Source: Embiotoca jacksoni (lineage: Eukaryota; Chordata; Actinopteri; Embiotocidae). From it: a stretch of DNA of 64,000 nt. The stretch spans positions 17,015,224-17,079,223 of the forward strand of contig JAKOON010000005.1 in the NCBI GenBank assembly GCA_022577435.1. Direction: 5' to 3'. Positions 11,105-24,100 of the stretch are shown here, piece after piece. Each line of letters opens with the position of its first letter. Position 1 is the first letter of the stretch. The notes below the pieces were generated by a model, which made no database searches, had not been told where the DNA came from, and was given only the letters and a program-made list of their open reading frames with translations. A program made the translations under genes and the position numbers.

Positions 11105-14100
11105 ATGCAGGCAGGTGAGTGAGATCATCCATATTTGCATAATTTAGGGCGTTTGGTGAATTTGGGCATTTTCTTTCTGTTTCTGAGGGAGAGTGACATA
11201 TACGGGGTTTTCTAATCTTTTATAACCTTTTTCCAGATGTTCTTGGCAGACTTCTGACATGTTTGTACAGCTATGTTGTTGACAAACCTTTATTCGGGTT
11301 TGCAATCTGCAAAAGGAAAAACAAAAATCGACCGTGTGTGTGTGGGTTTTTAAAATCGAATTCCTGGAGACACTTTTTAGACAGGAAGACGAATGTTGTT
11401 TTGTAAGTATCTCTGGTGCAACAATTCACGGCGCTGAAGTGACAGCTCTCTCCCTGCACTCTTTAAAAAAAATATATTTTTTTTACAATGTTTGTAGAAG
11501 TTAAGACAAATGTTGCAATAAGATGTTTTAGGAATCCAAAAGTGGGAAATCTGCTTTCCCTGTTTTTTTTTTGTGTTTTTTTTTTGCATCAGTGTGGTGC
11601 CTACGTGCCTGCACAGGAGGAGGATTTGGAGCTGCTGCTGGTGCTGTTGCTGCCGCCTCAGTGCCTCCTCCAAACACGCTGAATATGGGCTCTGAGGAAG
11701 TGATTCTTTGGCATTTTAACCCACAGAAAACCTTGCTTCAGCCATGCAGTATCCTGGCAGTCAGGTGTAGATATGGTGGAATGACAGTTGAGCTTAATTG
11801 CCTCATTTTACCATCTGTTCATTGAAGGAAGTCATTCAGATATCAGTATTGCTCCAAAGTTTTTCAAAAAATATTCTGTGTTCATTATAATATAACAGTG
11901 ACATATGGCATTTAGAATGCTCTGTAAACAAAAACAAAATTAGAAACAGAAAATAAGTGATCAACGACAAATCATATTGTAGGCTTGTAAGCCTGGCATC
12001 ATGTTAATAATGATTGGAAAAAGGTCTTAAAAGTTTTAAATTGGTCGTTAGAGGTCAGGAGCTGCCTCAGCCGATACAGCCCACATGCTGTACAAATATC
12101 CACTGCTGTTTTGTGTCTTGCAGTGTGTCACTGGACATTCACTGCAACATCCTAAAATGCCACTTTGGTGAAAGCTCAAAGCAATTTTTTTGCAGCCTGA
12201 TGCCCTTGGGCTGGATGGTCTATTTAGGTCACATTTTATGTAATAGGTGCAAATGTGTGTGTGATTTCATGACACATGGCTTTTTTTATTTACCATTTGA
12301 CGTCCTTGAACAGCATCATAGCAGACTGCACATTCTCAACTGTCCCACCTCTCATCCACTGAGTTACATATGAGCCTTGAAAAGAAAAAGGAAAGCAGGA
12401 ATATGAGTAAGACTTAAGCAAACAGATGGTAGAAGCAGCATGACCTTACTCTGTCCCTGTCAAGCTTTGAATTCCACACCCCCGGCCCTTTATATACATT
12501 CAGGGAGAGACAACAAGCACAGACGAACAAATCCTGCTAAGCTCTCTCTCTCTGTCTCTCTCCTTTCTTCCTCGACTGTGCCCTTCCTCACTGTGATATC
12601 TGTTGGCTTTTTGTACAGTCTGGATATTTCTCCTATTCGTTGAGGAGGGATTTGCTCTGGCACAAAAGATTAAAGGTAAGATTGTTATCTTCACTGCTCT
12701 TTTTTTGACTGAGGGACTACAAATAACTCAATATAATTAGGTATAATGTTCAGGTGTCATTTGTCTTTGTACAGCAAATATTTGTATCATTACTGTCAGA
12801 ATGTTATGTACCTCTTAAGCTGTCATATCACATGCAGGTGGAGGTGCAGGATCAAATGGAGTCAAACCTTCTCAACAACCGCAGCAATCTCGTCACTGTG
12901 GAAACTGGGTACGAAACACAGAGGGTGGCACCTTCAGCTCCCCAAACTACCCGAACACGTACCCACCAAATAAGGAGTGCCTGTACGTGCTGGAAGGTAA
13001 CCAACAACATGCACCTGAGCCTGATCATTTCACTCCTGTGAAAAAATGTTGAGCTCCTGTTTCAAATTTTGTGAACGTTGCAGATTTATGACATTGAACT
13101 GGGTCAGATTTCTGTTGTGTAAATATTGGTAATAAATGATGGGCGGCACAGTGGTGCAGTGGTTAGCATTGTCGCCTCACAGCGAGAGGGCTCCGGGCCC
13201 GTTTCCCGGCCTGGGGCCTTTCTGTGTGGAGTTTGCATGTTCTCCCTGTGTCTGCGTGGGTTCTCTCCGGGTACTCCGGAGCGTAGTCCGACCCCCCCGC
13301 CCCCTCAGCCCCCACGACGCCGTTCAAGATACAGCGGCTATTTATAATGGATGGATGGATGGATGGATGGGACAATGACACCAGTAAAAGCATTGTTTCA
13401 TATGGTCAGTGTATAAGGTGATCAATAATTGAAACTGCTGTTGTTATTGCCTCCCTCATTACCTCCTTCCAATCCTAAACTGATGATGTTGTTTGGATTA
13501 TATTTATGCAACATCTGTCCAAACTAAAGACAAACAAGCTATCAGGAGATAACTTTATCGAATGTATACCTCATTATCTTGTACACTAAACGACGTATCA
13601 AACTTGGTTGTGCCTTAGTTCCCTTTTTATTGCTGCTGTCGCCCACAAAACATGCTGATTTACAGTAATTATGAACTCAGATATGCAACACTAAGAAATA
13701 TTTGAAAGGAGTATATCGTTTTTCGCTGCACTGGAAATTCTCTGGTGGTATTATATCCCTAAATCACCTCCGTGGCAGTAGAAGTGACACACCGCCAGTC
13801 TGTCCACAGCCCTGCCTCGCCAGAGGATAGAGCTGCTGTTTGATGAGGTCTTCCATATCGAGGCGTCCTTTGAGTGCCGTTTCGACAACATCGAGGTGCG
13901 GGATGGTCCCTTCAGTTTCTCGCCGCTCATCAATTGCTTCTGTGGCACAGCCAGTCCCGGACTAATCCACTCCAGCGGACGCTTCATGTGGATCCGCTTC
14001 TTCAGTGATGAAGAGCTGGAGGGAACTGGCTTCCAGGTCCAGTACAGCTTCACTGCAGGTGAATAAAACAGTGGGATGGTTAATTTATCCCTGTATAAAC

Positions 14101-17100
14101 TGAATGTTCATCCAGTCTGCTCAAATAATGCCTCCATCAAATGTATTTGCTGCTACTAGCCATCTAAATGTCTACACTGAGTGAGAATGCCCTTGATACT
14201 GTACGTCACTGTCTGTCTTTTGATTTCCCCCAAAGATCCTGAATTTCATCTGCATGTGGGAGGACTTTTAAACCCCATCCCAGGTAGTGCAACCACATGT
14301 CCACTGAAAACAACTTCCTTTGTACATCTTTTTGTGATTATGTGATGCAAATTCATGTCGATCTCAGCTCACCACCACGACCTAATCTCATGTTTTTTCT
14401 CCTGTATGTTTCCACTTTCTCTGCCTCTTTGTTTCTTGTTGTCCGTGGGTCAGATTGTCAGTTTGAGCTGTCTGGGGCCGACGGCCTGATCCGTTCCAGT
14501 CAGGTGGAGGAGGAATACAAAGTGAAGCCAGAACAGGCAGTGGACTGCATCTGGACTATACGAGCCCCGGCAAAGAACAGGGTAAGTGGCACGTGACATG
14601 TTAGATTTACATTTACAGTATTGCCAATTATTTAATTCTCAACAGCAGTTTGAGCTTAATTTCATGTTTATCAATATTATTGTTAACTGGATGATTATAT
14701 AAGGAAAAAATGAAAGTTAAATAAAGGTGGTGAGAATAAAGGAAAAATTAAAAAATCCCACAAAATTAAATTGAGAACAGGGGAAATGACTCATTGGGTG
14801 CAAAATGACACAGTAAAGTAGTTGGAAAGATGAGTCTCCAGCCTGCAGCTCATTTCGCATCCTGCGTTATCTTCACCCACTCCACATCTGTTTTGATGTA
14901 TTCCTAGTTTTAATCATAAGGACAAAGCATGTGGTCTTCAATTTCATATCACAAAACCCCTCGATTAATGGGCTTTACACTTTTATCATTAAACATTTAC
15001 TAATTGTACATGACTTGACAAACTGTATATGTGCATATAAATTATAAACATATACGTCGATAATCCAAAAGTCTACATAAGTACACATGCAGTAGAGCTG
15101 ACTCAGAATGATTTAGATTTGATCCTTTAGTGCAGTGATGCCTTCACACGACAGGAGAAAAATATACCTGAAAACTGAACATAATGTACAATGTATTCCC
15201 TCTCATTAATTATTCCAGATTTATCTGCGTTTCTTGGAATACCAGATGGAAAACTCAAATGAATGTAAGAAGAACTTTGTGGCTGTTTATGATGGCAGTA
15301 ATGCCATTGAGGATCTAAAGGTAATATATATGTAACACTGGACTGTAAAATTAGTCTCTTTGCATGAAGCACTTTACTGCTTTTTTAATATCATGTTTGA
15401 ATCAGAAATATAGAGCACCCGTCCTAAAAACCTTGGCCTCAATGAGACTGCGCATCCACAGCTATCATAGAAAATGATGTGTGGTTTCTTACAGGCCAAG
15501 TTTTGTAGCACAGTAGCAAATGACGTCATGCTAGACACTGGCGTGGGAGTGGTGAGGATGTGGGCCGATGAGACAAGCCGTCTCAGCCGTTTCCGGATGC
15601 TGTTCACTTCTTTCGCTGACCGTGAGTTTGTCGTTCAGATTATTCTTATCTTCCGTCATTTAAACATTTTTCTGATGTGCTTTCAGTTTATTTTCTGCAG
15701 CTGTGACAGTGCAAGTACAGCATGTGGCTTGGATGTATGATTGCAAACAGATTTGTTATAGCATTCCCCTGTGGTTGCCATTCATCATTGCAGATTTTAG
15801 ACAAATTTTTTGGTTTTAGTTAAATTAAATAATGTACTAAGATATTAAATAACGCTAAGCAAAAGAACAGCTCCATAGTTTATCAAGCATTTTAAAGATG
15901 TAATTCCAGTTACGCAGCTCTCGCTAAGATTTACCTCTCACTGTTAGCGGGTTGCTTTGTCAGCTGGTCTGCATACCTCACATACTGATACACCTGTGTT
16001 TCTGTTTTAGCACCCTGTACAGGCAGCACATTCTTTTGCCACAGTAACATGTGCATCAACACTTCTCTGGTGTGCAATGGCATACAAAACTGTGTCTTTC
16101 CTTGGGATGAGAGCAACTGCAAAGGTACCCCAGTTCTGCCAAGACACTTGGCAGGAATACTTTCTTTGATCCGCCGGTCTGTGCTGTGCCGTATTACAAT
16201 GAGTTGTGTAGTGCTGTGATGCATGTCATGTCTGACTCTGCTATGTCACATTCAGCCTCCTTGAGGATCTGTGACTATAATTCGACAAAGTATTTGCACT
16301 GGGACACTCGTACAGACCTCAGCAAGTCTTCTTTGTTATTTTCCACCCTGATATTACAGAGTAATAAGTATTGGTACATTTTTGACAGTGCAGTCCTATT
16401 GGCAGGAAAATCACAATCTCATCATCTTTGACACTTTTCCAACTAAAAGACCTTCAAGACATTTTGGTTGATAAGTGAAACTTGAGCACCTCAATTGTTG
16501 GGGTGGCTATTTATCCCTGCTTTGGCTTTTAGTGAACGCTCCAAATTGTTCCTGGCAATCAAAGATATAGACTGCCTTGACGAGTGGCAACAAGTAAATG
16601 ACTTATGTAGTCTCAATACCTCCTAACGTCCCTCATATTTTAATTATCTTTGTCACTCTCTTCATCTTTGTCATCCAGAGAAAAAGAACAAAGGTATTTT
16701 TCACCAGATCACAAAGACCCATGGGACAATAATCTGTGTGTCAACAGGAGTGGTGCTGTTACTCCTCATTGTTTCCATTCTGGTACAAGTCAAACAGCCA
16801 CGTAAAAAGGTAATTAATGTAATTATTTGATATCAGGTCACAGAATATTGCTGTAGAATTTTCAAATTCATAAAGTGTGTTCGAAAATTTGAAGGTGTTG
16901 GTACGTAAGAACAACCTCTTTCATCGCGCTGACTTCCAGGAGGTGTTTGACCCTCCGCACTACGAGCTCTTCACTCTCAGAGACAAGGTCAACTGGATTA
17001 ATTTGATAGCCTATATAATTTTCTGTACGTGCTTATTTCTTTTTTAAATTCCAAATGTAAAAACATTGTCCTTTTTCAGGAGATGTCTGGGGACCTCGGG

Positions 17101-17517
17101 GAGTTATCAGAGGAACTCCAGTCCCTACACGCATTCAGAAGATCCTCACGCTGCATTCACGAACACCATTGTGGCTCTCAGGCCTCTATCAACTCCATCA
17201 AAGCCAGTCAAGGTGCACATGGCCTGGGCAGGGGATCCATGGAGCTCCCGCCTTTCAGAGAGGACTTCAAGAGCGCCTTACCTCCCTTCAAAGACTTGAA
17301 CAGCAGTCTGCGGAAGAAGAGCTGGCCCAGTATAATACCGGGCCGAATGCAGAGCCATCATGGTATGGGGGATAGAGCACTTCGGCAGGACAGAGTTATG
17401 GAGGAGGACGAAGATGAAGAGGAGGATGGAAGGTATGATGTGTATGTGCGAAGAGCAGGAAGCCGAAGAGGCAACTATGAAATGGCTCAACAAAGATCGT
17501 TGTCCATGGACTTCTAA
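11105..17517 (+). CDS. neto2: NETO2, neuropilin and tolloid-like protein 2
   Basis: Twelve exons: 11105-11114, 12619-12675, 12838-12996, 13810-14058, 14236-14283, 14454-14581, 15219-15320, 15495-15621, 16011-16124, 16679-16809, 16895-16987, 17080-17517. The product is 551 residues and all phases agree. Seen: a short signal peptide (VWIFLLF core, residues 4-10); CUB domain 1 (about 43-158, opening CGNWV); CUB domain 2 (about 176-293, opening CQFELSG); an LDL-receptor class A module with six cysteines (about 295-331); a transmembrane helix (about 347-367); and a cytoplasmic tail with FQEVFDPPHYELF and HEHHCGSQAS. The end, SLSMDF, corresponds to human NETO2 SISIDF, a class II PDZ ligand; NETO1 ends differently. 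Known of the family: single-pass auxiliary subunits of kainate-type glutamate receptors at synapses. The first coding exon contributes only ten bases (Met-Gln-Ala plus one base). An acidic Glu/Asp run sits near residues 511-519. Confidence 0.95.
13141..13371 (+). mobile_element. tRNA-derived SINE in neto2 intron 3
   Basis: Opens GGGCGGCACAGTGGTGCAGT, an A-box-like start. It continues through the common teleost core (TTTCTGTGTGGAGTTTGCAT, CTGCGTGGGTTCTCTCCGGG) and ends in an ATGG microsatellite (13348-13371). The layout is that of the abundant fish SINE related to zebrafish DANA. The 40475-40796 copy has the same core but a different tail. The exact family name is inference. Confidence 0.8.
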
Positions 17518-17954
17518 AAAGAAAGGGCGAGTTTGGTGCAGCAAGTTCTGTGGCAATTTTGGGGCTGAACTCTGCAGATTTAAAGAACAGAGGAAGAAGA
17601 CGGGAGACTTACTGCTACCTGTCACTTTTTCACTTGACTCCTGGTTGGGGAATCATAAACTCTGTTAAAGATCAGTGCTTCAGGAACTATACGGAAGATA
17701 ATCAAAAACTGCCAGATCTGCTTGGACAGTAAAACAGCCGACGGGTACTATCATTGTGGTAAAAGTGACGAGAAATAATTATGCTGTGTATTGTGTTATT
17801 GATGTATTTAATACATTTTACTGTAAAGCAAAAAGCTTTTGTTGAAGTAGGGTTTGAATCAGTGTTTAGGTTCTAAAAAAGATTTCGAGACAAAGTGTGA
17901 TTATATTCTAAGCTGCAATGGAAAAGTTACATCTCACTTTTTCTTTCAACAATT

Positions 17955-17960
17955 AATAAA
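17955..17960 (+). promoter_or_regulatory. neto2 polyadenylation signal
   Basis: AATAAA about 440 bases after the neto2 stop. No downstream element was tested; an alternative signal further on is possible. Confidence 0.5.
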
Positions 17961-19739
17961 TGTATTGAAAATAAATCGCTAACAGTAAGTTCAACTTCAC
18001 AGAGAGGAAGTGTGTGTTAATCTTGACATTTTTAAAAGGTGAGTCACACAGGTATGCTGGTTGGACATTCTCCAAAGTCAAAGTATTATATAATCTGATT
18101 TTATAGCGAGCAAAACCACACTTATTCTCATCCAACACGAGGAAACTTTGTCTCGCTTTCTTTTTGAATGTAAACACAAACTGTAGTGAAGTTTGGTTTA
18201 GCAGATGTATACTTACTTAGTGGAGAGAATCCGACTCAATTTGGATTATAGGTTGCGGTTAATAACCAAGAACAATATTTGGAAAATGAATAATTAAATC
18301 AGAAATATAAATGAAAAGAAAAGTGTAAGTATAATGACCTTGACACAAAGGTTGATCTGAGCAGGTTGGGCTTTAGATTGGGTTTCCTGGTAAATTAATG
18401 CATAATCTACACCTATCTAATAACAGAAAATTTTTAACGTGTTGTATCCCGATGACGATATACTCATGTGAACATTTTCCCTATACTGTAATTGGAAAAC
18501 ACAGAACTGTCTCTGAAATACCCACACAAGCACAGCTTAGTGTTCAGCTAAACTACTTACATAACCTTGGAGCTGGAGCACAGACCACATTTATAAAGCC
18601 TTGAAGTTTAGTCAGCAAATCTGTGTTGTTCATTTATCATATTCAGGAAATTCACCGCGCAGATAATTAATGGAGCAACTATACATACTCACAGACAAAC
18701 ACATGACCATGCATTCTTGCCGCGGTTGCGCACCTGATGTTTGACCTTGAAGTATGTTCTGATGTGCTCAAGAATAAAAAAAAAAAAAAAATTAAAAAAA
18801 AAAATCCTAAAATAATGTTTGCTTTGGCAACTTTCTACAAATGACCAATACAATAAAAATATGACCAAACAGCTGATAAATAATGTGAATGTGTCAGTTT
18901 TGCATTTGGGCAGCAGATTGACCCAAATGCTTCCATAAATTGGCCTTGTATTAGAAGTAACTTGATTTATCAAATACTGTTATGCACAGACAATTTTTCA
19001 TATTCAAGAATAGGCAGAATATCTGGGTCAGATCAGATAGCAAAGGGCTCAGAGTAAATCGAAATATAGCACAATAGGTGCAGGTGACACAGGCTGCACG
19101 AGTTTTTATCTCTGTAAATGACTTGACAATTTGACTGTGATAATCGCTCAACTTATCATCCAAGGTGTTCGTCATTCTCTCCTCAACTGCGTGCCAGGAC
19201 AAAAACCCAAGCCATGAATCCTCCCAAGCCACGAATTCTCCAGTCAGTCCTGGGATTAACCTGAGCAGGTGAGAGACAGCTGACAGGTCAAGCCAGAGGT
19301 CTGGAAGATCTGGAGTCCAGAGAGGTGAGTGTAGTAGCTCCGAGGTAGGAGCGGCAGACTGCAGGTGAGTGGAGAATTACCAGCTAGCGGATGAGAGTGG
19401 ATCGGGCAGGGGGCTATTCTTCTGGCAGAGTACTGCGGAAGACAGGCAGAGGCATGGCAAGATTGCAGGAAATCAAAGAGTCAAAGAGAATCGTCACCAG
19501 AATCAACACTGTGATTTAGCTTCTGTTTATGTGACTGGTCTACTTGATGAATGGCAACCAACAAAATCATACAGTTGTCAAATGAGGAGGTGCAGAAGTT
19601 ATTATGTATGGTCACTGACGAAAGGATCCAGCGAGTGTGTCTGATTTCGCAGTAGTTTCATGCAGCACTACTATGACGACTAGCTACACAAAGTAGGTAC
19701 TATCTGCAGAGGGAAACGAAATCTATAAAAGTAATTGGC

Positions 19740-20135
19740 ATTAAACTCCATACAGCACTTGTGGAGAAACCTGAAGATGTCAGTTCACCAAGGCTTCCCG
19801 TCCAATCTGATCCGATCTGGAGAGGATTTGTCAGAAAGAGAATAGGATAAATTGCCCAGGTCCAGGTGGGCAACAATAGTGGATACTTATCAAGAAGAGC
19901 TGTAATGGCTGCCAAAGCAGCTAAAAAAGTACTGAGTTAAGAGTCTAAATACTTTTGTGAATGAGTTATTTCAGTTTTTGATTTTTAATATATTTTCAAC
20001 AAAAGGCTTTTACTTATCAGTATGGGCTATTGAGTGTAAATTGAGAGGAAAATTGCCAGTTTTATTCATTAAGAATAAATCTACAACACAATAAAGTGTG
20101 CAAAAACTAAAGAAATCTGAATAGTTTATGTTTTG
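19740..20135 (+). mobile_element. Degenerate Tc1/mariner transposon 3' end
   Basis: Read on the plus strand from about 19751, the frame gives HLWRNLKMSVHQGFPSNL and then a broken stretch with two internal stops, ending LKKY-stop. This is the C-terminal end of a fish Tc1-type transposase. The next 150 bases (GAGTCTAAATACTTTTGTGA, then a T-rich run with TTCAGTTTTTGATTTTTAAT) match the known untranslated tail of such elements. The terminal inverted repeat is eroded and the 5' part is missing, so it cannot be active. Confidence 0.8.
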
Positions 20136-21171
20136 TTATGTGCTTGTGTCTCGTGCAGATAAGTATTTGGCCTTCAGAAAGAGAACTCGGAGAACAGCTG
20201 AAAATCAAGTTTACCTTTAGCTTACAGCACAACAGGTGTGGTGATCAGGGACATAAGGAGCAGCAGGTTGGCATGCACTCAGTCAACAATTGAGAGTTTG
20301 ACTCATGCAGACACAGGTTTACACATGACCGTGGAGTATAAGACATTCATAACAGGAGAGTGTGCTGATCTCGCCAAGCTATGTTTAGGAGTGAGGGAAC
20401 AAACCCTATATCAGGTATGTCCTGCGTGTGACCTCAGTTGCACAAACATGTACTATTTTTTATGAGATACCTTAACAGTTGAGGTTGCACACATGGCATG
20501 ACAAAGCACTGTGGCACTCAGGTTTCCTTTTCTTGCCTGCAGCAACTCAGCATTCCTCAGCACATCGACTCCTGAGACTAAACAACACATTATAGGTCGT
20601 ACAAGCTTCTGAAATTACGTAAAAGTGACTGCAAAGAAGGCAAGCTGATAGGTTTTACATAATCCTTGTCTTGAACTACAAAGTAGTGATGGATGATTGA
20701 ATAAAAAGTGGTTAAAAAAACACCTTATTGATCAACATAAATAAATATGATAAAACAATACAAAACAAATCACACACATACCAATAAGTCTGTCATTTTC
20801 AATGACATCTCTAAAATATTTGATAAAACAAGCATTCATATAAATGTATAAATAAGATACAATAATACACTTTATCTAAAAGTGTTTTTTGTCCCAATTT
20901 TTACCATACAGTATGTTACTATTTGGTACTGTGACTTTGCTTAAAACACGACAAAATCGGTTACTGCAATGAAAAATATGACATCAGTTGTAACTTGTTT
21001 AAATAGTTTTTGTGTTATTTTTTTGTTATTTCTCCCATCTTCAGTCCATAAATGAGAACATGTAGTGTTTCAGCCTAAACGGTCATGAAGTAGTGATGTG
21101 TGCAGGCAGGCCATCAGTCTCCCTAAAGCCAAAGTGTTGTGATGCAGCACAATGTCTCTCAGAGTCAGCAA

Positions 21172-24100
21172 TCAGGACGAGCTCCTCAGTGATTCATCAA
21201 AAAAGGCCAGGCGGTCATAAGCTACCAGTGGTGTGTTCTCCCCGAGAACGGCCTCTGTGAAGTTGGGCCGTCTCCAGGCGTAAACCATACTGTTCAGGAA
21301 ACCTTGTAGGGACACACTGCCAGCCTGAAATAAGCAAAAATAAATACTGTAACCGGCAACTCAGCCATCAGATAAAATTTGTATTTTCTCCTCTGACGTC
21401 AGTCCTTAAATGTACCTGCATCATGTAAAAGCCAAACAAGCTGCTTTGTTCAATGTTTGTCCGTATCATGAGGGTGGACAGCAGAATGAGGACAAGAGCT
21501 ACAGGAGGCAGAAATAAACAGTAGGGCATTAATCTGTTTGAATGCCCAAATGCTGTTGATTTAAAGTTGATGATCACATTAGCTTTAAAATTGCATGCTT
21601 GTGTTTGTGTGTGTGTACCTGGTGTCCAACAGATCAAGATGACCATCACCATATTCCTTGCTGTAGAAATAACCCTTCTGAATCTCCTTCTTGAACGTCC
21701 ATCTCCCTCCACAGGAAAAAGGCCCTCCTGCTCATGTCTTTCATACCATTTACCAACCTTATAGTAAATGACCTAAAACAAAAATGGATTATTACAGTCC
21801 GCTTACTTACATGTAAATACGTAATCCATGTCAAATTACAGCTATATCAGCAGAAAACTGCATATAAACATTGTTTGTATTTGTGCTACAATAATGTGAT
21901 TTTTTTTTAATGACTTACAGAGCAAGACACAATCACTGGTATCACCACAAAGAAAAGAAAAACTCTGATGAAAGTATCGTGGATTATCTCCTAAGAAGAA
22001 AAGAAAATCATGTTAATACTAATGTGCATTGCTCATTAGTTAAAAACTGTCCTGCTACCCTATTAATAATAAAATATAATGACCTGTTTATATAATACAA
22101 AATGCAACAATACCAATCAGTATCTGAGAAATAAAACACCAGAAATTCAACTGAATACATGAGAAATCTAGATAAAAGAAAGTGTTTGAAATACAGATTT
22201 ATACTCACAGGGTCGGAGCAGGAATCTCTCCAGACATGCAGGAACAAAATACAACTGCAGAATAGATAAATCACAAAAATCAGAAACACAAGGGAACAGA
22301 CCTAATTCACTACTGTAACTTCTTTGAAAGAGGAAACTTTGGAGGAGGTTGATGCTCACCTGGTGCAGTATGTGTTATCATTCGGGATAAATGCGCCATG
22401 TGATCTGTTGGTGACTGGAATCAGCAAGGTCATTTTTATAAAAGGTGTGAGCACATATGCAAAGTATATTGCAAGTGGGAACAACCTGTAATATTGGGCA
22501 GAGAGAGAAAAATGATTTAATTGTTCACACCAGAGAAGATATCCATAAAGTCGGACGAGTTACTTATTATACAACATTTAAAAAAAGGTGGTTGACAAAC
22601 TCACCACACAATGGCATACACAAGTAGAGATTTCATTTGTCTTCTGTGCTGTAAACCAGGACAGATAAGGACAAAAATAATATTACAGAATCTGGAAAGA
22701 TTCTGAGTAAGTAATGAACTACAAAATCAGATGATGCCTCACCTGTGCAATCCCATCATCTACTGGTCTGTCTCTCCATCCTTGGATTGCATTCTTCGAC
22801 TTCCAAGCGTAAACGACCACCAGCAGAAATGAAATGAAATAAAAGGTCTGGAACAGAAAAAACAGAATGCAGTGAATGATGCAAAATGTAAGAGTTTATG
22901 TGATTATGATGAATCGGTTATATCTGATCAGTTATGACTAGGTACTCATATTTTCAAACTTTACATTGAATGTCACAGGGCTCGGTTAAATGTCTTTAAC
23001 GCTTGCAAAAATGTTGATGAGTTCAAGAAAAAGTCCATTCCCTGCTCCATTAACATAAAAATGTTTCAAAGAGGTTTATTTATAGTTTGTGGCCAGCTGA
23101 AATGTTTTGACTGAGTTCAGACATTTGTTCTTCATCTTTATAAGGACAATTTTTATGATTCTTTCTGAGGACATTTTTATTATTTAGCTTAGTTTTGCTA
23201 AGCTGCTTTATTTCACTTCGAACATTCTGTTACTGCTATTTTACATGAACCTTTAAGATATACAAGGACATTTTTGTAACAACTTCATTGTAAAGCCTAT
23301 TGGAGCCAAAAGATTCTCCATCTGTTTGAGGCAACGGAGCCATGTTACCAAACAAGGGACAACATTAACCTCATGTTGGAGGGGACTTCAATTCCATGTC
23401 AGTCAGTTCATAAATGTAAACTGACTGTTATTTTTACATTTTTAAGTTTCAAAAGACTGATTGTTTTCCATATCTGCATTTTGAAAGAAATCCGCAATGT
23501 GAAGTGAAAAAAAATGAGTAACACCGTTTTTGTACTTACATTACATTATTTTTTCTTGTCTTTTTGTTTTATGTAAAATCAATATCTACTTTTCTCTTAG
23601 TACTTGTAAATGATTGTAAAAATGTTGACGGAAAATTTAGAAAACTTAAGTTTAAAGTTGATCCAGTTCACAACAAACTTGGCCAAAAATTTTAACAGTT
23701 CTAAAATGTGACGGCTAAAACAATAATTAATCAAATATACAGTTTCTCCTGTCGAACAGAGGGGAGTGTAGAGACATTTGCATAACTGACAAGACAAAGC
23801 AAAACTGCTTACCACTTTGTTTTATAGATGCAATTAAAGGACACAAGGTTTTGCTGCTAGAATGACATGACATATTCCCACATGACTCGTGAAATGCTGC
23901 ATTTATATGATTCATAATCGAACCTTTAACCTTGAAAACCTCATATACTTAAACTGGGAAATACCAAAATCCAAGTGGATGCTTTTACACTCACCCACTC
24001 TCTTCTCTGCACTTTCATTTTTCATTTAAGATCAAACTCTTCCTCCACCAGAAAACCATCTTGTAAATGATTTATTTGTAGGAGCATAAGCTTGTTTCTT

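Larger units (their letters stand above)
17518..21171. other. neto2 3' UTR and interval before tmem116-like
   Basis: The first part is the neto2 3' UTR, with an AATAAA at 17955-17960 as its likely polyadenylation signal. The rest holds an A-rich stretch at 18776-18803, a Tc1/mariner fossil at about 19740-20135, and the 3' end of the minus-strand gene that stops at 21172. No coding sequence is supported between 17518 and 21171. The stretch 19250-19740 is GC-richer than its surroundings and could be more transposon-derived sequence, but I do not recognise it. Confidence 0.6.

Noticed and set aside
13126..13393. Open frames in the neto2 intron
   Set aside because: They lie on a SINE and its ATGG tail.
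21567..21764. Plus-strand frame over tmem116-like exon 10
   Set aside because: Antisense to an exon whose minus-strand reading completes a seven-helix protein in phase.
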